Position numbers and translations under genes: made by a program. From Stenotrophomonas lactitubi (GTDB lineage Bacteria; Pseudomonadota; Gammaproteobacteria; Xanthomonadales; Xanthomonadaceae), in NCBI RefSeq assembly GCF_002803515.1, contig NZ_PHQX01000001.1, positions 124,001 through 188,000 of the forward strand: a stretch of 64,000 nt of DNA, given 5' to 3'. Position 1 is the stretch's first letter, and the number at the start of each line of letters is the position of its first letter. Under the pieces are notes generated by a model, which saw nothing but the letters and a program-made list of their open reading frames with translations, ran no database searches and had not been told where the DNA came from. Of the stretch, positions 27,038-34,317 are shown piece after piece.

Positions 27038-28072
27038 ATGGACTCATTGACCCAGATCGTTCTCGGCGGCGCTGTCGCTGCCGCCATCGCCCCGCCCGGA
27101 CACCGCCGTGCCGCTCTGCTGGCCGGTGCCGCGCTCGGTACCCTGCCGGACCTGGATGCCCTGTGGCTGGGCTTTGCCGCCGCCGATCCGGTGGCGAACA
27201 TGACCGACCACCGCAGTTTCAGCCATTCGCTGCTGGTGCTGCCGTGGGTAGCCGCGTTGATCTGGTGGTTGTTCATGCGCTTCGGCAAGGGCCGGGTGGC
27301 GCAGTCACCGGTGCGCTGGTTCTGGGCGATCCAGCTGGCGTTGGTCACCCACCCCGTGCTGGATGCCTTCACCGTCTACGGCACGCAGCTGTGGTGGCCG
27401 TTGCAGCCGCATCCAGCGATGGGCTCGAGTGTCTTCATCATTGATCCAGGCTACACGGTGTGGTTGCTGCTGGGCTGCGTGCTGGCCTGGTTCGGTCGGG
27501 CGCGGCCGTGGGCGGGCAAAGCGCTCGGCGTTGCCTTGCTGCTCAGCAGTGCGTACCTGGGCTGGGGGCTGATCGCCAAGGCACAGGTCGACCGTGCCGC
27601 GCAGCAGAGCCTGGCCGCGATGGGCCTGGGCGACGCGCCGCGGTTCTCGGTGCCGATGCCGTTCAATACCCTGCTGTGGCGGGTGGTGGCGATGACCCCG
27701 AATGGCTATGTGGTCGGTGACCACTCGGTGGTGGCCGACCACGCGCCGATGCGTTTCGAGGGGCATCCGTCCAACGTGCAGGCATTGCGCGAAGCAGCGG
27801 GAATTCCGGCAGTACAGCGTCTGCAGTGGTTCAACCGTGGCTTCATGCGCGCACAGGTGGTGGAGGGCCGGCTGGTGTTGAGCGACCTGCGCATGGGCCT
27901 GGAGCCGGACTACACCTTCAACTTCGCGGTGGCCGAGCAGGTTGACGGCCAGTGGCGCGCGATCGTGCCCGAGCAGCTGCGGGTGGACTACAGCAGCCCG
28001 GCCGCGCGTGCCGATGCCGGTCGCCGGTTGTCGGCCATGTGGCAGCGAATCTGGCACGAACCCGAACAGTAG
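27038..28072 (+). CDS. YdjM/DUF457-family membrane-bound metal-dependent hydrolase-like protein
   Basis: This 344-residue inner-membrane protein begins MDSLTQIVLGGAVAAAI, typical of the LexA-regulated YdjM/DUF457 family. Family hallmarks are TLPDLDALWL, HRSFSHSLL and THPVLDAFTVYGTQLWWP, a set of His/Asp residues that could bind metal in a phosphatase-like site. Four to five hydrophobic segments lie within residues 5-185. The C-terminal 150 residues are soluble and unassigned (DHSVVADHAPMRFEGHPSN). The TAG stop codon is part of a SMAG repeat. Function is unproven. Confidence 0.85.
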   Translation: MDSLTQIVLGGAVAAAIAPPGHRRAALLAGAALGTLPDLDALWLGFAAADPVANMTDHRSFSHSLLVLPWVAALIWWLFMRFGKGRVAQSPVRWFWAIQLALVTHPVLDAFTVYGTQLWWPLQPHPAMGSSVFIIDPGYTVWLLLGCVLAWFGRARPWAGKALGVALLLSSAYLGWGLIAKAQVDRAAQQSLAAMGLGDAPRFSVPMPFNTLLWRVVAMTPNGYVVGDHSVVADHAPMRFEGHPSNVQALREAAGIPAVQRLQWFNRGFMRAQVVEGRLVLSDLRMGLEPDYTFNFAVAEQVDGQWRAIVPEQLRVDYSSPAARADAGRRLSAMWQRIWHEPEQ

Positions 28073-28091
28073 ATCCACGCCATGCGTGGAT
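28069..28091 (+). repeat. SMAG repeat overlapping a stop codon
   Basis: GTAG plus ATCCACG-CCATG-CGTGGAT. Its GTAG supplies the TAG stop of the preceding gene at 28070-28072. A degenerate SMAG-like stretch (CCACCCCATGCATGGATGG) lies about 30 nt further on. Confidence 0.85.
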
Positions 28092-28154
28092 GGCGCAATG
28101 CATCGGCACCCGAGGGTTCCACCCCATGCATGGATGGCCTGTACCGCAGGCCGC

Positions 28155-28982
28155 TCAATACACCGTTGCGCGGCCCTGCACGAACGAATAGAAGAACACC
28201 GCGTTCGGATCGTTCTGCACCAGCCGGAACTCGCGACGCATGCCCTCCACCGTTTCTTCGTCCACCGTGCCGGCCTGCAGCAGCTGATCGGCCGCCGACA
28301 GCAGCAGCTGTTCCCAGAACGCGATCATCGTCTTGCGACGTGCCGGTTCGCGGTTGTCCAGGTGGATGGTCTTGATCTCGGTGTGCACATCGCGGAAGCC
28401 GCCGGCCAGCAGCAGATTGCCCAGCTTGGCGCCGACGAACGGGTCACCGCCATGGTCGTACTGGAAGTCATTGAAGGCCATCCAGTAGCGCCAGATGTGC
28501 GGCGAATACGGATCAAGCAGGAACGAGGCATTCATCACCTCGGTGATGTACACCGGCGAGCCCGGGGCGAGTACGCGGCGTACTTCACTCAGCACGCGCG
28601 CGGGCGAGGGCACGTGTTCCAGTACCCAGCACAGGAAGGCCGCATCGAAGGTGCGCGCCTCGAACGGCAGTTCACCGGCATCGGCCTGCTGCAGCGTGTA
28701 ACGGTCGCTGCACCACGGCGTGCGCGCCAGATTCTCGCGTGCGGTTTCCAGCTGGGTCTCGCTCAGGTCCACGCCGGTCACGTGCAGCTCGGGGAAGCGG
28801 CGCAGCAGGATCTCGGTCTGTGCACCCACGCCGCTGCCGACTTCCAGCAGGCGCCTTGCGCCGCTGTAATCGATCTGGCCGAAGATGCTCGATTCCAGCA
28901 GGCGCGCCTGCGTCATCAGGCGCTGCTGTTCGGTGCCGGAGAACCCGTGCAGGTAGGTCGGGGAGGAAATCGGCGGGGTCAT
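28155..28982 (-). CDS. Class I SAM-dependent methyltransferase
   Basis: This 275-residue cytoplasmic protein has the class I methyltransferase fold. Motif I is LLEVGSGVGAQTEIL, motif II is the acidic strand VTGVDLSETQL, and motif post-III is FDAAFLCWVLEHVPSPARVLSEV. The second half, with YWMAFNDFQYDHGGDP and FFYSFVQGRA, is probably substrate-specific. It starts 10 nt after dusB on the same strand, so the two are probably cotranscribed. The substrate is unknown; UbiE-like or tRNA-related roles are both possible. Confidence 0.88.
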   Translation of the reverse strand: MTPPISSPTYLHGFSGTEQQRLMTQARLLESSIFGQIDYSGARRLLEVGSGVGAQTEILLRRFPELHVTGVDLSETQLETARENLARTPWCSDRYTLQQADAGELPFEARTFDAAFLCWVLEHVPSPARVLSEVRRVLAPGSPVYITEVMNASFLLDPYSPHIWRYWMAFNDFQYDHGGDPFVGAKLGNLLLAGGFRDVHTEIKTIHLDNREPARRKTMIAFWEQLLLSAADQLLQAGTVDEETVEGMRREFRLVQNDPNAVFFYSFVQGRATVY

Positions 28983-28992
28983 GTTGGCGGGC

Positions 28993-29988
28993 TCAGGCAG
29001 CAGAAGACATCGCCGGTTCCCCGGCGATCAGGCGGTCGAAATAGTCGGTGGTCAGCGCGATCTGGCTGGCCGGATCTTCAGCACGGTTCACTACCGCGCG
29101 GAACGCGGCATTCTCCGGCCGGTCCTTGGCGTACCAGCCCAGGTGCTTGCGTGCGATGCGCACGCCCTGCGGTTCGCCATAGAAATCGTGCAGTGCGTGC
29201 AGGTGGCCGAGCAGGATGTCGCGCACTTCGGCCAGCGACGGCGGCGGCAATTCCTCGCCGGTGGCCAGGTAGTGCGCCACCTCGCGGAAGATCCACGGCC
29301 GGCCCTGTGCGGAGCGGCCGATCATCACCGCGTCCACGCCGGTCTGCTGCAGTACGAAGGCGGCCTTCTGCGGCGAATCGATATCGCCGTTGGCGATCAC
29401 CGGGATGCGCAATGCGGCTTTGATCTCGCCGATCGTGGCGTACTCGGCCTGGCCGGTGTAGTGCTGGTCGCGGGTACGGCCGTGCACGGCCAGGGCGGCG
29501 ATGCCACTGGCCTCGGCGATGCGGGCGATGACCGGGCCATTGCGGTGGTCGCAATCCCAGCCGGTGCGGATCTTCAGCGTCACCGGCACGTCCACCGCGT
29601 TGACCACCGCTTCCAGGATGCGCGCGACCAGCTGCTCATCGCGCATCAGCGCAGAGCCCGCCCAGGCGTTGCACACCTTCTTGGCCGGGCAGCCCATGTT
29701 GATGTCGATGATCTGCGCGCCATGGTCGACGTTGTAACGCGCCGCCTCGGCCAGCTGCTGCGGCTCGGTACCGGCGATCTGCACGCTGATCGGCGCGGGT
29801 TCACCGGCATGGTCCATGCGGTGGATCGACTTGCGCGTGTTCCAGAAGCGCGGGTCGCTGATGGTCATTTCCGAGGCGGCCAGGCCCGCGCCCAGCCGTT
29901 TGCACAGCAGGCGGAAGGGCTTGTCGGTGACGCCGGCCATGGGCGCAAGCACGACGTTGGGGGCAATGGAGTACGGGCCGATCTGCAT
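28993..29988 (-). CDS. dusB: tRNA-dihydrouridine synthase B
   Basis: This 331-residue FMN enzyme reduces uridine to dihydrouridine in the tRNA D-loop. It shows the flavin-binding start VVLAPMAGVTDKPFR, the catalytic Cys100 in DINMGCPAKKVCNAWAGSAL, LKIRTGWD, AVHGRTRDQHYTG and GVDAVMIGRSAQGRPWIF. These match DusB better than DusA or DusC. ATG 29988 starts at the conserved N-terminus MQIGPYSIAPN. No Fis gene follows, unlike in E. coli; a methyltransferase follows instead. Confidence 0.95.
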   Translation of the reverse strand: MQIGPYSIAPNVVLAPMAGVTDKPFRLLCKRLGAGLAASEMTISDPRFWNTRKSIHRMDHAGEPAPISVQIAGTEPQQLAEAARYNVDHGAQIIDINMGCPAKKVCNAWAGSALMRDEQLVARILEAVVNAVDVPVTLKIRTGWDCDHRNGPVIARIAEASGIAALAVHGRTRDQHYTGQAEYATIGEIKAALRIPVIANGDIDSPQKAAFVLQQTGVDAVMIGRSAQGRPWIFREVAHYLATGEELPPPSLAEVRDILLGHLHALHDFYGEPQGVRIARKHLGWYAKDRPENAAFRAVVNRAEDPASQIALTTDYFDRLIAGEPAMSSAA

Positions 29989-30156
29989 GCGCCCATTGTA
30001 GGGCGCGGCCGGCGCCCCGGCGGGGTTGCCGGCCTGCCGGTTCAGGCCGATCCGGACCGACCTCATGCCGGACGGGCATCAACAGATGCTTGACGGTTGC
30101 TTCCGTCGCCCCCAAGGGCAGGCGATGGTGGTCGGCTGGGTGTTCCGGCAACGCGC

Positions 30157-30179
30157 ATTCACGCATGGCGTGGATCTAC
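30157..30179 (-). repeat. SMAG repeat, inverted
   Basis: On the minus strand GTAG precedes ATCCACG-CCATG-CGTGAAT, with one mismatch at the stem end. It is the outward partner of 30226-30248. Confidence 0.8.
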
Positions 30180-30225
30180 TGCGGGCCCGACCCGCGCGGA
30201 TGCGGCCTTCGCGCCCCGCGTCCCG

Positions 30226-30248
30226 GTAGATCCACGCCATGGGTGGAT
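30226..30248 (+). repeat. SMAG repeat (mutated stem)
   Basis: GTAG followed by ATCCACG-CCATG-GGTGGAT. One stem base is changed (C to G), weakening the hairpin. The 338-bp gap 29989-30327 otherwise holds only these two repeats and the terminator at 30270. Confidence 0.75.
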
Positions 30249-30269
30249 GGGGCCTTGCCCACGAATGTG

Positions 30270-30299
30270 AAAAGGCCCGGGCATCTGCATGCTCGGGCC
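30270..30299 (-). terminator. Intrinsic terminator after the ribokinase gene
   Basis: On the minus strand an 11-bp stem with one mismatch (GGCCCGAGCAT / ATGCCCGGGCC) and a 4-nt loop is followed by TTTTC, about 30 nt after the stop. Confidence 0.85.
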
Positions 30300-30327
30300 C
30301 GATCATCATCCCCGAGGGGATGAGGCG

Positions 30328-31293
30328 TTACTTCACTTCGGCGTCGGCCGGGGTGAAGCGCGGCATTGCCGCGGCCGCGCCTTCCTTCTCGGTCGAACGA
30401 CCGGCGAACTGGTTGGCGAAGCGCACGTGGCGGGCGAACGGAGCCTCCGGCACCTGGGCGATCGAGGCCACCAGCGCACCGTTGAAGGCATCGCCGGCAC
30501 CGGTGGTGTCGATCGCCTGCACCTGTTCGGCACCCACGCGGTAGTACGGCTGGGTGTCACCACGCAGGTGCTCGTCGGCATGCGACACGAACACGCCCAC
30601 CGAACCCAGGGTCACCACTACCGTGCCGTTGCCGACCAGCTTGCGGCACAGCGCATGCAGGCTGGCGCCATCGAGCGCGGCGACGTCGTTGGCATCCACA
30701 CGCTCACCGACATGACGGCCGAGCAGGGCAGCGAACTCGGTCTCGTTCGGGGTGATCACATCGGCCAGCTTGAGCAGGCCGATGCTCGACGGGGCATCAG
30801 CCGGGGCGGCGTTGAGAACGGTGGTGACACCGGCCTCACGGGCCACGGCCAGCGCCGCTTCGATGGTCTGCACCGGCGATTCCAGCTGCACCAGCACCAC
30901 CTTGGCGCCGGTCAGCAGGGCCTGCTGTTGCTGCACGAAGTCGGTGCTCAGCGCCGCGTTGGCACCCGGGCCGATGACGATGGTGTTGCGGCCACGGGCA
31001 TCGACATAGATGCCGGCGGTGCCGGTCGGCTCGCTGCTGGCTTCGGCGATCAGCGCGAAACCATCCTGCGCGGCCAGGTCACGGGCAGTGGCACCACCTG
31101 CGTCGTCGCCCAGCGCACACAGGAAGCTGGTGTCAGCGCCGGCACGGCAGGCGGCAACGGCCTGGTTGAAGCCCTTGCCACCCGGACCGGTGCTGTAGCG
31201 GCCGGCAATGGTCGCACCCGGTGCCGGCAGCGACTCGCACCGCCACACGTGATCGACATTGAAGGAACCGACGACAACGACACTGCTGCTCAT
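30328..31293 (-). CDS. rbsK: Ribokinase-type PfkB sugar kinase
   Basis: This 321-residue kinase has PfkB signature 1 in YSTGPGGKGFNQAVAACRAG and signature 2 in DTTGAGDAFNGALVAS, where Asp is the catalytic base. The N-terminus SVVVVGSFNVDHVW and length fit ribokinase, which phosphorylates D-ribose at O5. It lies 25 bp downstream of a NupC-type nucleoside transporter with no ribose ABC transporter nearby. Ribose from imported nucleosides, or a nucleoside directly, is therefore a plausible substrate. ATG 31293 (MSSSVVVV) is preferred over an upstream start. Confidence 0.88.
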   Translation of the reverse strand: MSSSVVVVGSFNVDHVWRCESLPAPGATIAGRYSTGPGGKGFNQAVAACRAGADTSFLCALGDDAGGATARDLAAQDGFALIAEASSEPTGTAGIYVDARGRNTIVIGPGANAALSTDFVQQQQALLTGAKVVLVQLESPVQTIEAALAVAREAGVTTVLNAAPADAPSSIGLLKLADVITPNETEFAALLGRHVGERVDANDVAALDGASLHALCRKLVGNGTVVVTLGSVGVFVSHADEHLRGDTQPYYRVGAEQVQAIDTTGAGDAFNGALVASIAQVPEAPFARHVRFANQFAGRSTEKEGAAAAMPRFTPADAEVK

Positions 31294-31318
31294 AGGGAAT
31301 CTTTTCTCAAACAAGGGT

Positions 31319-32617
31319 TCAGCTGAAATGCGTCAGCACGCCGGCGATGGTAGCCGTCATGAAGGTTGCGATGGTACCGCCCAGCACCGCGCGCAGGCCG
31401 AACTTGGCCAGATCGTGGCGACGTTCCGGTGCCAGACCGCCGATGCCGCCGATCTGGATCGCAATCGAACTGAAATTGGCGAAGCCGCACAGGGCATAGG
31501 TGGCGATCAGGCGACCTTCTTCGGACAGGCTCATGCCTGGAACCTGGCCGTTCACGATACGCGACAGTTCGGTGTAGGCGACGAACTCGTTGATCACGAC
31601 CTTCTGGCCGATCAGCGAACCGACGGTGGTGGCGTCGGCCCACGGGGTGCCGATCACCCAGGCGATCGGTGCCAGCACGTAGCCGAAGATGGTCGACAGG
31701 TCGGTCGGCTTGCCGATCGCAGCCGCCAGGCCGGTGACTTCACCGAGCCAGGTCAGCGGTGCATTGAGCAGCGCGATCAGGGCGATGAAGGCCAGCAGCA
31801 TCGCACCGATGTTCAGTGCCAGCTTCAGGCCATCACCGGCACCGGCAGCAGCCGCGTCGATGATGTTGCTGGAGGTCTTCTCCACTTCCATCTTGACCGT
31901 ACCGCGGGTCAGCGGGGTGCCGGTTTCCGGAATCAGCAGCTTGGCCACGACCAGGGTGGCCGGGGCCGCCATGATGCTGGCCGCCAGCAGATGCTTGGCG
32001 TAGAACGCCTGCTGCACCGGATCGCCGCCGCCGAGCATGCCCACGTACGCGGCAAGCACGCCGCCGGCGATATGGGCCATGCCGCCGATCATCATCGTCA
32101 GCAGCTCGGACTGGGTCATCTTGGCGATGTACGGACGCACCGTCAGCGGTGCCTCGGTCTGGCCGATGAACACGCTGGCGCAGACGCTGGTGGTTTCCGC
32201 ACCGGACACGCGCATCACCTTGGTGATCGACCAGGCCATCACCCGCACGATCGCCTGCATGACGTTGAGGTGGTACATGACCCCCATCAGCGCCGAGAAG
32301 AAGATGATCGTCGGCAGCACCTGGAAGGCGAAGATGAAACCGTAGTTCTTGGTGTCCATCAACGAGCCGAAGATGAAGCTTGAACCCTCGTTGACGAAGC
32401 TCAGCACCTTCACGAAGCCCTGGCCCAGCGCATCGAACACGTCGCGCCCGCCCGGTACCAGGATCACCAGTGCCGCAAATGCGATCTGCAGGGAGATGCC
32501 GGTGGCGACCAGCTTCCAGTCCACCGCGCGCTTGTTGTTGGAAAACAGCCAGGTGATGCCGATCAGCACCGCCAAACCGAACAGGCCGAAGCCGATCCTG
32601 CCCAAACCTTCGACCAT
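31319..32617 (-). CDS. nupC: NupC-family concentrative nucleoside transporter
   Basis: This 432-residue inner-membrane permease of the CNT family couples nucleoside uptake to an ion gradient. Characteristic segments are YGFIFAFQVLPTIIFFSALM, GQTEAPLTVRPYIAKMTQSE split across the re-entrant region, NEFVAYTEL and the C-terminal GFANFSSIAIQIGGIG. About 8-10 hydrophobic helices can be seen. It is the first gene of a two-gene unit with the ribokinase and is separated from the divergent aldo/keto reductase by 193 bp. Confidence 0.93.
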   Translation of the reverse strand: MVEGLGRIGFGLFGLAVLIGITWLFSNNKRAVDWKLVATGISLQIAFAALVILVPGGRDVFDALGQGFVKVLSFVNEGSSFIFGSLMDTKNYGFIFAFQVLPTIIFFSALMGVMYHLNVMQAIVRVMAWSITKVMRVSGAETTSVCASVFIGQTEAPLTVRPYIAKMTQSELLTMMIGGMAHIAGGVLAAYVGMLGGGDPVQQAFYAKHLLAASIMAAPATLVVAKLLIPETGTPLTRGTVKMEVEKTSSNIIDAAAAGAGDGLKLALNIGAMLLAFIALIALLNAPLTWLGEVTGLAAAIGKPTDLSTIFGYVLAPIAWVIGTPWADATTVGSLIGQKVVINEFVAYTELSRIVNGQVPGMSLSEEGRLIATYALCGFANFSSIAIQIGGIGGLAPERRHDLAKFGLRAVLGGTIATFMTATIAGVLTHFS

Positions 32618-32810
32618 CTGAGTGACTCCCCTGGGGCGTCGCGAAAAACGGGAAGCCTAGTGCAGGGCAGGGGCCGGAGCAAGGAAAAGCGGTCTGCGCG
32701 CGGCCATCGGCTCCGATCAGGCCAGCAACAGCAAGGGGTTGCGCCTGCCGGGACAGGTAGAATGGTGGCTTGATCCCGGCCCGTATGCGGGCCCGCAGCA
32801 GGAGAATCGC

Positions 32811-33782
32811 ATGCTCTACCGTCGCCTTGGCTCCACCGGCCTGCCGATGTCCGCCCTGTCCTTCGGCGCCTGGGTGACCTTCGGCGACCAGGTGCCACGC
32901 GATGAGGCGCGCAACCTGGTGGCGGCGGCCTGGGACCATGGCATCAACTTCTTCGACAACGCCGAGGGCTATGCCAACGGCCGCGCCGAGCAGGTGATGG
33001 GCGATGTGATTGCCGACCTGCGCCTGCCGCGCGATGGTTTCTGCGTGTCGAGCAAGGTGTTCTTCGGCAGTGCCCAGGACCCGCGGCCGACCCAGCGTGG
33101 CCTGTCGCGCAAGCATGTGACCGACGCCTGCCATGCTGCGCTCAAGCGCCTGCGGGTGGAGTACCTGGACCTTTATTACTGTCATCGTCCGGATCCGGAC
33201 GCTCCGATCGCTGAAACGGTGCATGCCATGGACACCCTGGTCAGGCAGGGCAAGGTGCTGTACTGGGGCACGTCAGAATGGTCGGCCAACCAGATCCAGG
33301 AAGCGGTGGACATCGCCGCGCGCCACAACCTGCAGGCACCGTCGATGGAGCAGCCGCAGTACAACCTGCTGCATCGGGAGCGGGTGGAAGTGGAGTACGC
33401 GCCGCTGTATGCCACCGCCGGGCTGGGCACCACGATCTTCTCGCCGCTGGCCTCGGGCCTGCTGAGCGGCAAGTACGACGACGGCGTCCCGGCCGATGCA
33501 CGCCTGGGACGCGAGGGCATGGGCTGGCTGCAGGACCTGGTGCTGGGCGACAACGCCGATGCGCGCCTGGCCCGGGTGCGTCGCTTCAGTGCCGTGGCGC
33601 GCGACCTGGGCCACGCCCCGGCCAGCCTGGCCATCGCCTGGTGCCTGCGCAATCCGAACGTGTCCAGTGTGATCCTCGGCGCCAGCCGGGTCAGCCAGCT
33701 GCTGCAGAACCTGCAGGCGCTGGACGTGCTGGCGCAGGTGGACGACGCCGGCTGGGCTCAGGTGGAAGCCGTATTCGCCTGA
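32811..33782 (+). CDS. Aldo/keto reductase (Kv-beta/YghZ-like)
   Basis: This 323-residue NADPH-dependent oxidoreductase has the AKR catalytic tetrad: Asp and Tyr in FFDNAEGYANGRAE, Lys in CVSSKVFFG, and His in DLYYCHRPDP. The sequence MLYRRLGSTGLPMSALSFG and the C-terminal nucleotide-binding stretch SSVILGASRVSQL place it near the potassium-channel beta-subunit/YghZ branch (methylglyoxal and related aldehydes). The start follows AGGAGAATCGC. It is probably a monocistronic detoxification enzyme; a SMAG repeat follows. Confidence 0.92.
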   Translation: MLYRRLGSTGLPMSALSFGAWVTFGDQVPRDEARNLVAAAWDHGINFFDNAEGYANGRAEQVMGDVIADLRLPRDGFCVSSKVFFGSAQDPRPTQRGLSRKHVTDACHAALKRLRVEYLDLYYCHRPDPDAPIAETVHAMDTLVRQGKVLYWGTSEWSANQIQEAVDIAARHNLQAPSMEQPQYNLLHRERVEVEYAPLYATAGLGTTIFSPLASGLLSGKYDDGVPADARLGREGMGWLQDLVLGDNADARLARVRRFSAVARDLGHAPASLAIAWCLRNPNVSSVILGASRVSQLLQNLQALDVLAQVDDAGWAQVEAVFA

Positions 33783-33798
33783 GGGCCGAGGACAGGTT

Positions 33799-33822
33799 GT
33801 AGGGCCGAGCCCACGCTCGGCC
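33799..33822 (+). repeat. SMAG repeat
   Basis: GTAGGGCCGAGC-CCAC-GCTCGGCC, 16 nt after the aldo/keto reductase stop. It is a likely boundary before the AT-rich hemP promoter. Confidence 0.8.
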
Positions 33823-33907
33823 GGCCTTACCGCGCCCAATTGCACCTATTGAAATAGGCAAAGGCTATCGAAATTGAAATTTCGATCATTAATTCCATCA
33901 ATTAAGT

Positions 33908-33922
33908 TGAGAATGATTGTTG
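33908..33922 (+). promoter_or_regulatory. Weak upstream Fur box
   Basis: TGAGAATGATTGTTG matches the 7-1-7 Fur motif TGATAATNATTATCA at about 11 of 15 positions, 24 nt upstream of the stronger site. Confidence 0.55.
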
Positions 33923-33947
33923 ATTGTCAACTGAGAATCATTATCAT
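33920..33947 (+). promoter_or_regulatory. Probable hemP promoter (-35 TTGATT, -10 TATCAT)
   Basis: TTGATT and TATCAT are separated by 16 nt inside an AT-rich stretch that stands out from the GC-rich surroundings. The -10 element overlaps the strong Fur box, as expected for iron repression. Confidence 0.65.
33932..33946 (+). promoter_or_regulatory. Fur box upstream of hemP
   Basis: TGAGAATCATTATCA matches TGATAATNATTATCA at 14 of 15 positions. It overlaps the presumed -10 element, 28 nt before the hemP start. It predicts repression of the heme locus in iron-replete cells. Confidence 0.85.
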
Positions 33948-33973
33948 TTAACTCGTCCCTCGCACGAGTCCAG

Positions 33974-34174
33974 ATGCTCATGAATGCTCAACCTGTACTG
34001 CTGCGCCCCGAAACGCTGACCCTCCGCGACCGCCCGGTTCGTGTCGTGCCGCCGGAAGAGGTCATCGACAGCGAAGCCCTGCTCAAGGGCCGTCGTGAAA
34101 TCCTGATCCAGCACGGTGACCGTTTCTACCGGCTGCGTCATACCAGCAACGACAAGCTGATCCTGACCAAGTAA
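33974..34174 (+). CDS. hemP: Hemin uptake protein HemP/HmuP
   Basis: This 66-residue protein ends in RREILIQHGDRFYRLRHTSNDKLILTK spread over its last third, the signature of HemP/HmuP. HmuP in other bacteria is needed for heme-receptor expression, acting with Fur or Irr at the promoter. It is the first gene behind the Fur box and precedes the TonB-dependent receptor by 143 bp. Start ATG 33974 or ATG 33980; neither has a strong Shine-Dalgarno. Confidence 0.9.
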   Translation: MLMNAQPVLLRPETLTLRDRPVRVVPPEEVIDSEALLKGRREILIQHGDRFYRLRHTSNDKLILTK

Positions 34175-34202
34175 CGCGGTCTGGTCGCCCGCCTCCCTCC
34201 CT

Positions 34203-34223
34203 CCTGTCGGCAGCGCCGACAGG
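34203..34223 (+). other. Hairpin between hemP and the heme receptor
   Basis: A perfect 9-bp stem CCTGTCGGC-AGC-GCCGACAGG, 28 nt after hemP, without a T-tract. It could be an mRNA processing or stability element that sets the hemP/receptor ratio, or a leaky terminator. Confidence 0.5.
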
Positions 34224-34317
34224 GTGGGCGACCCGTCCGCTCCTGCTCTCTCCCCCTCGGTCTACCGTTCATGCCTGCTTGGTGTGGCGGTGGCCGGGGG
34301 TTCCCCTGCCTGACCGA

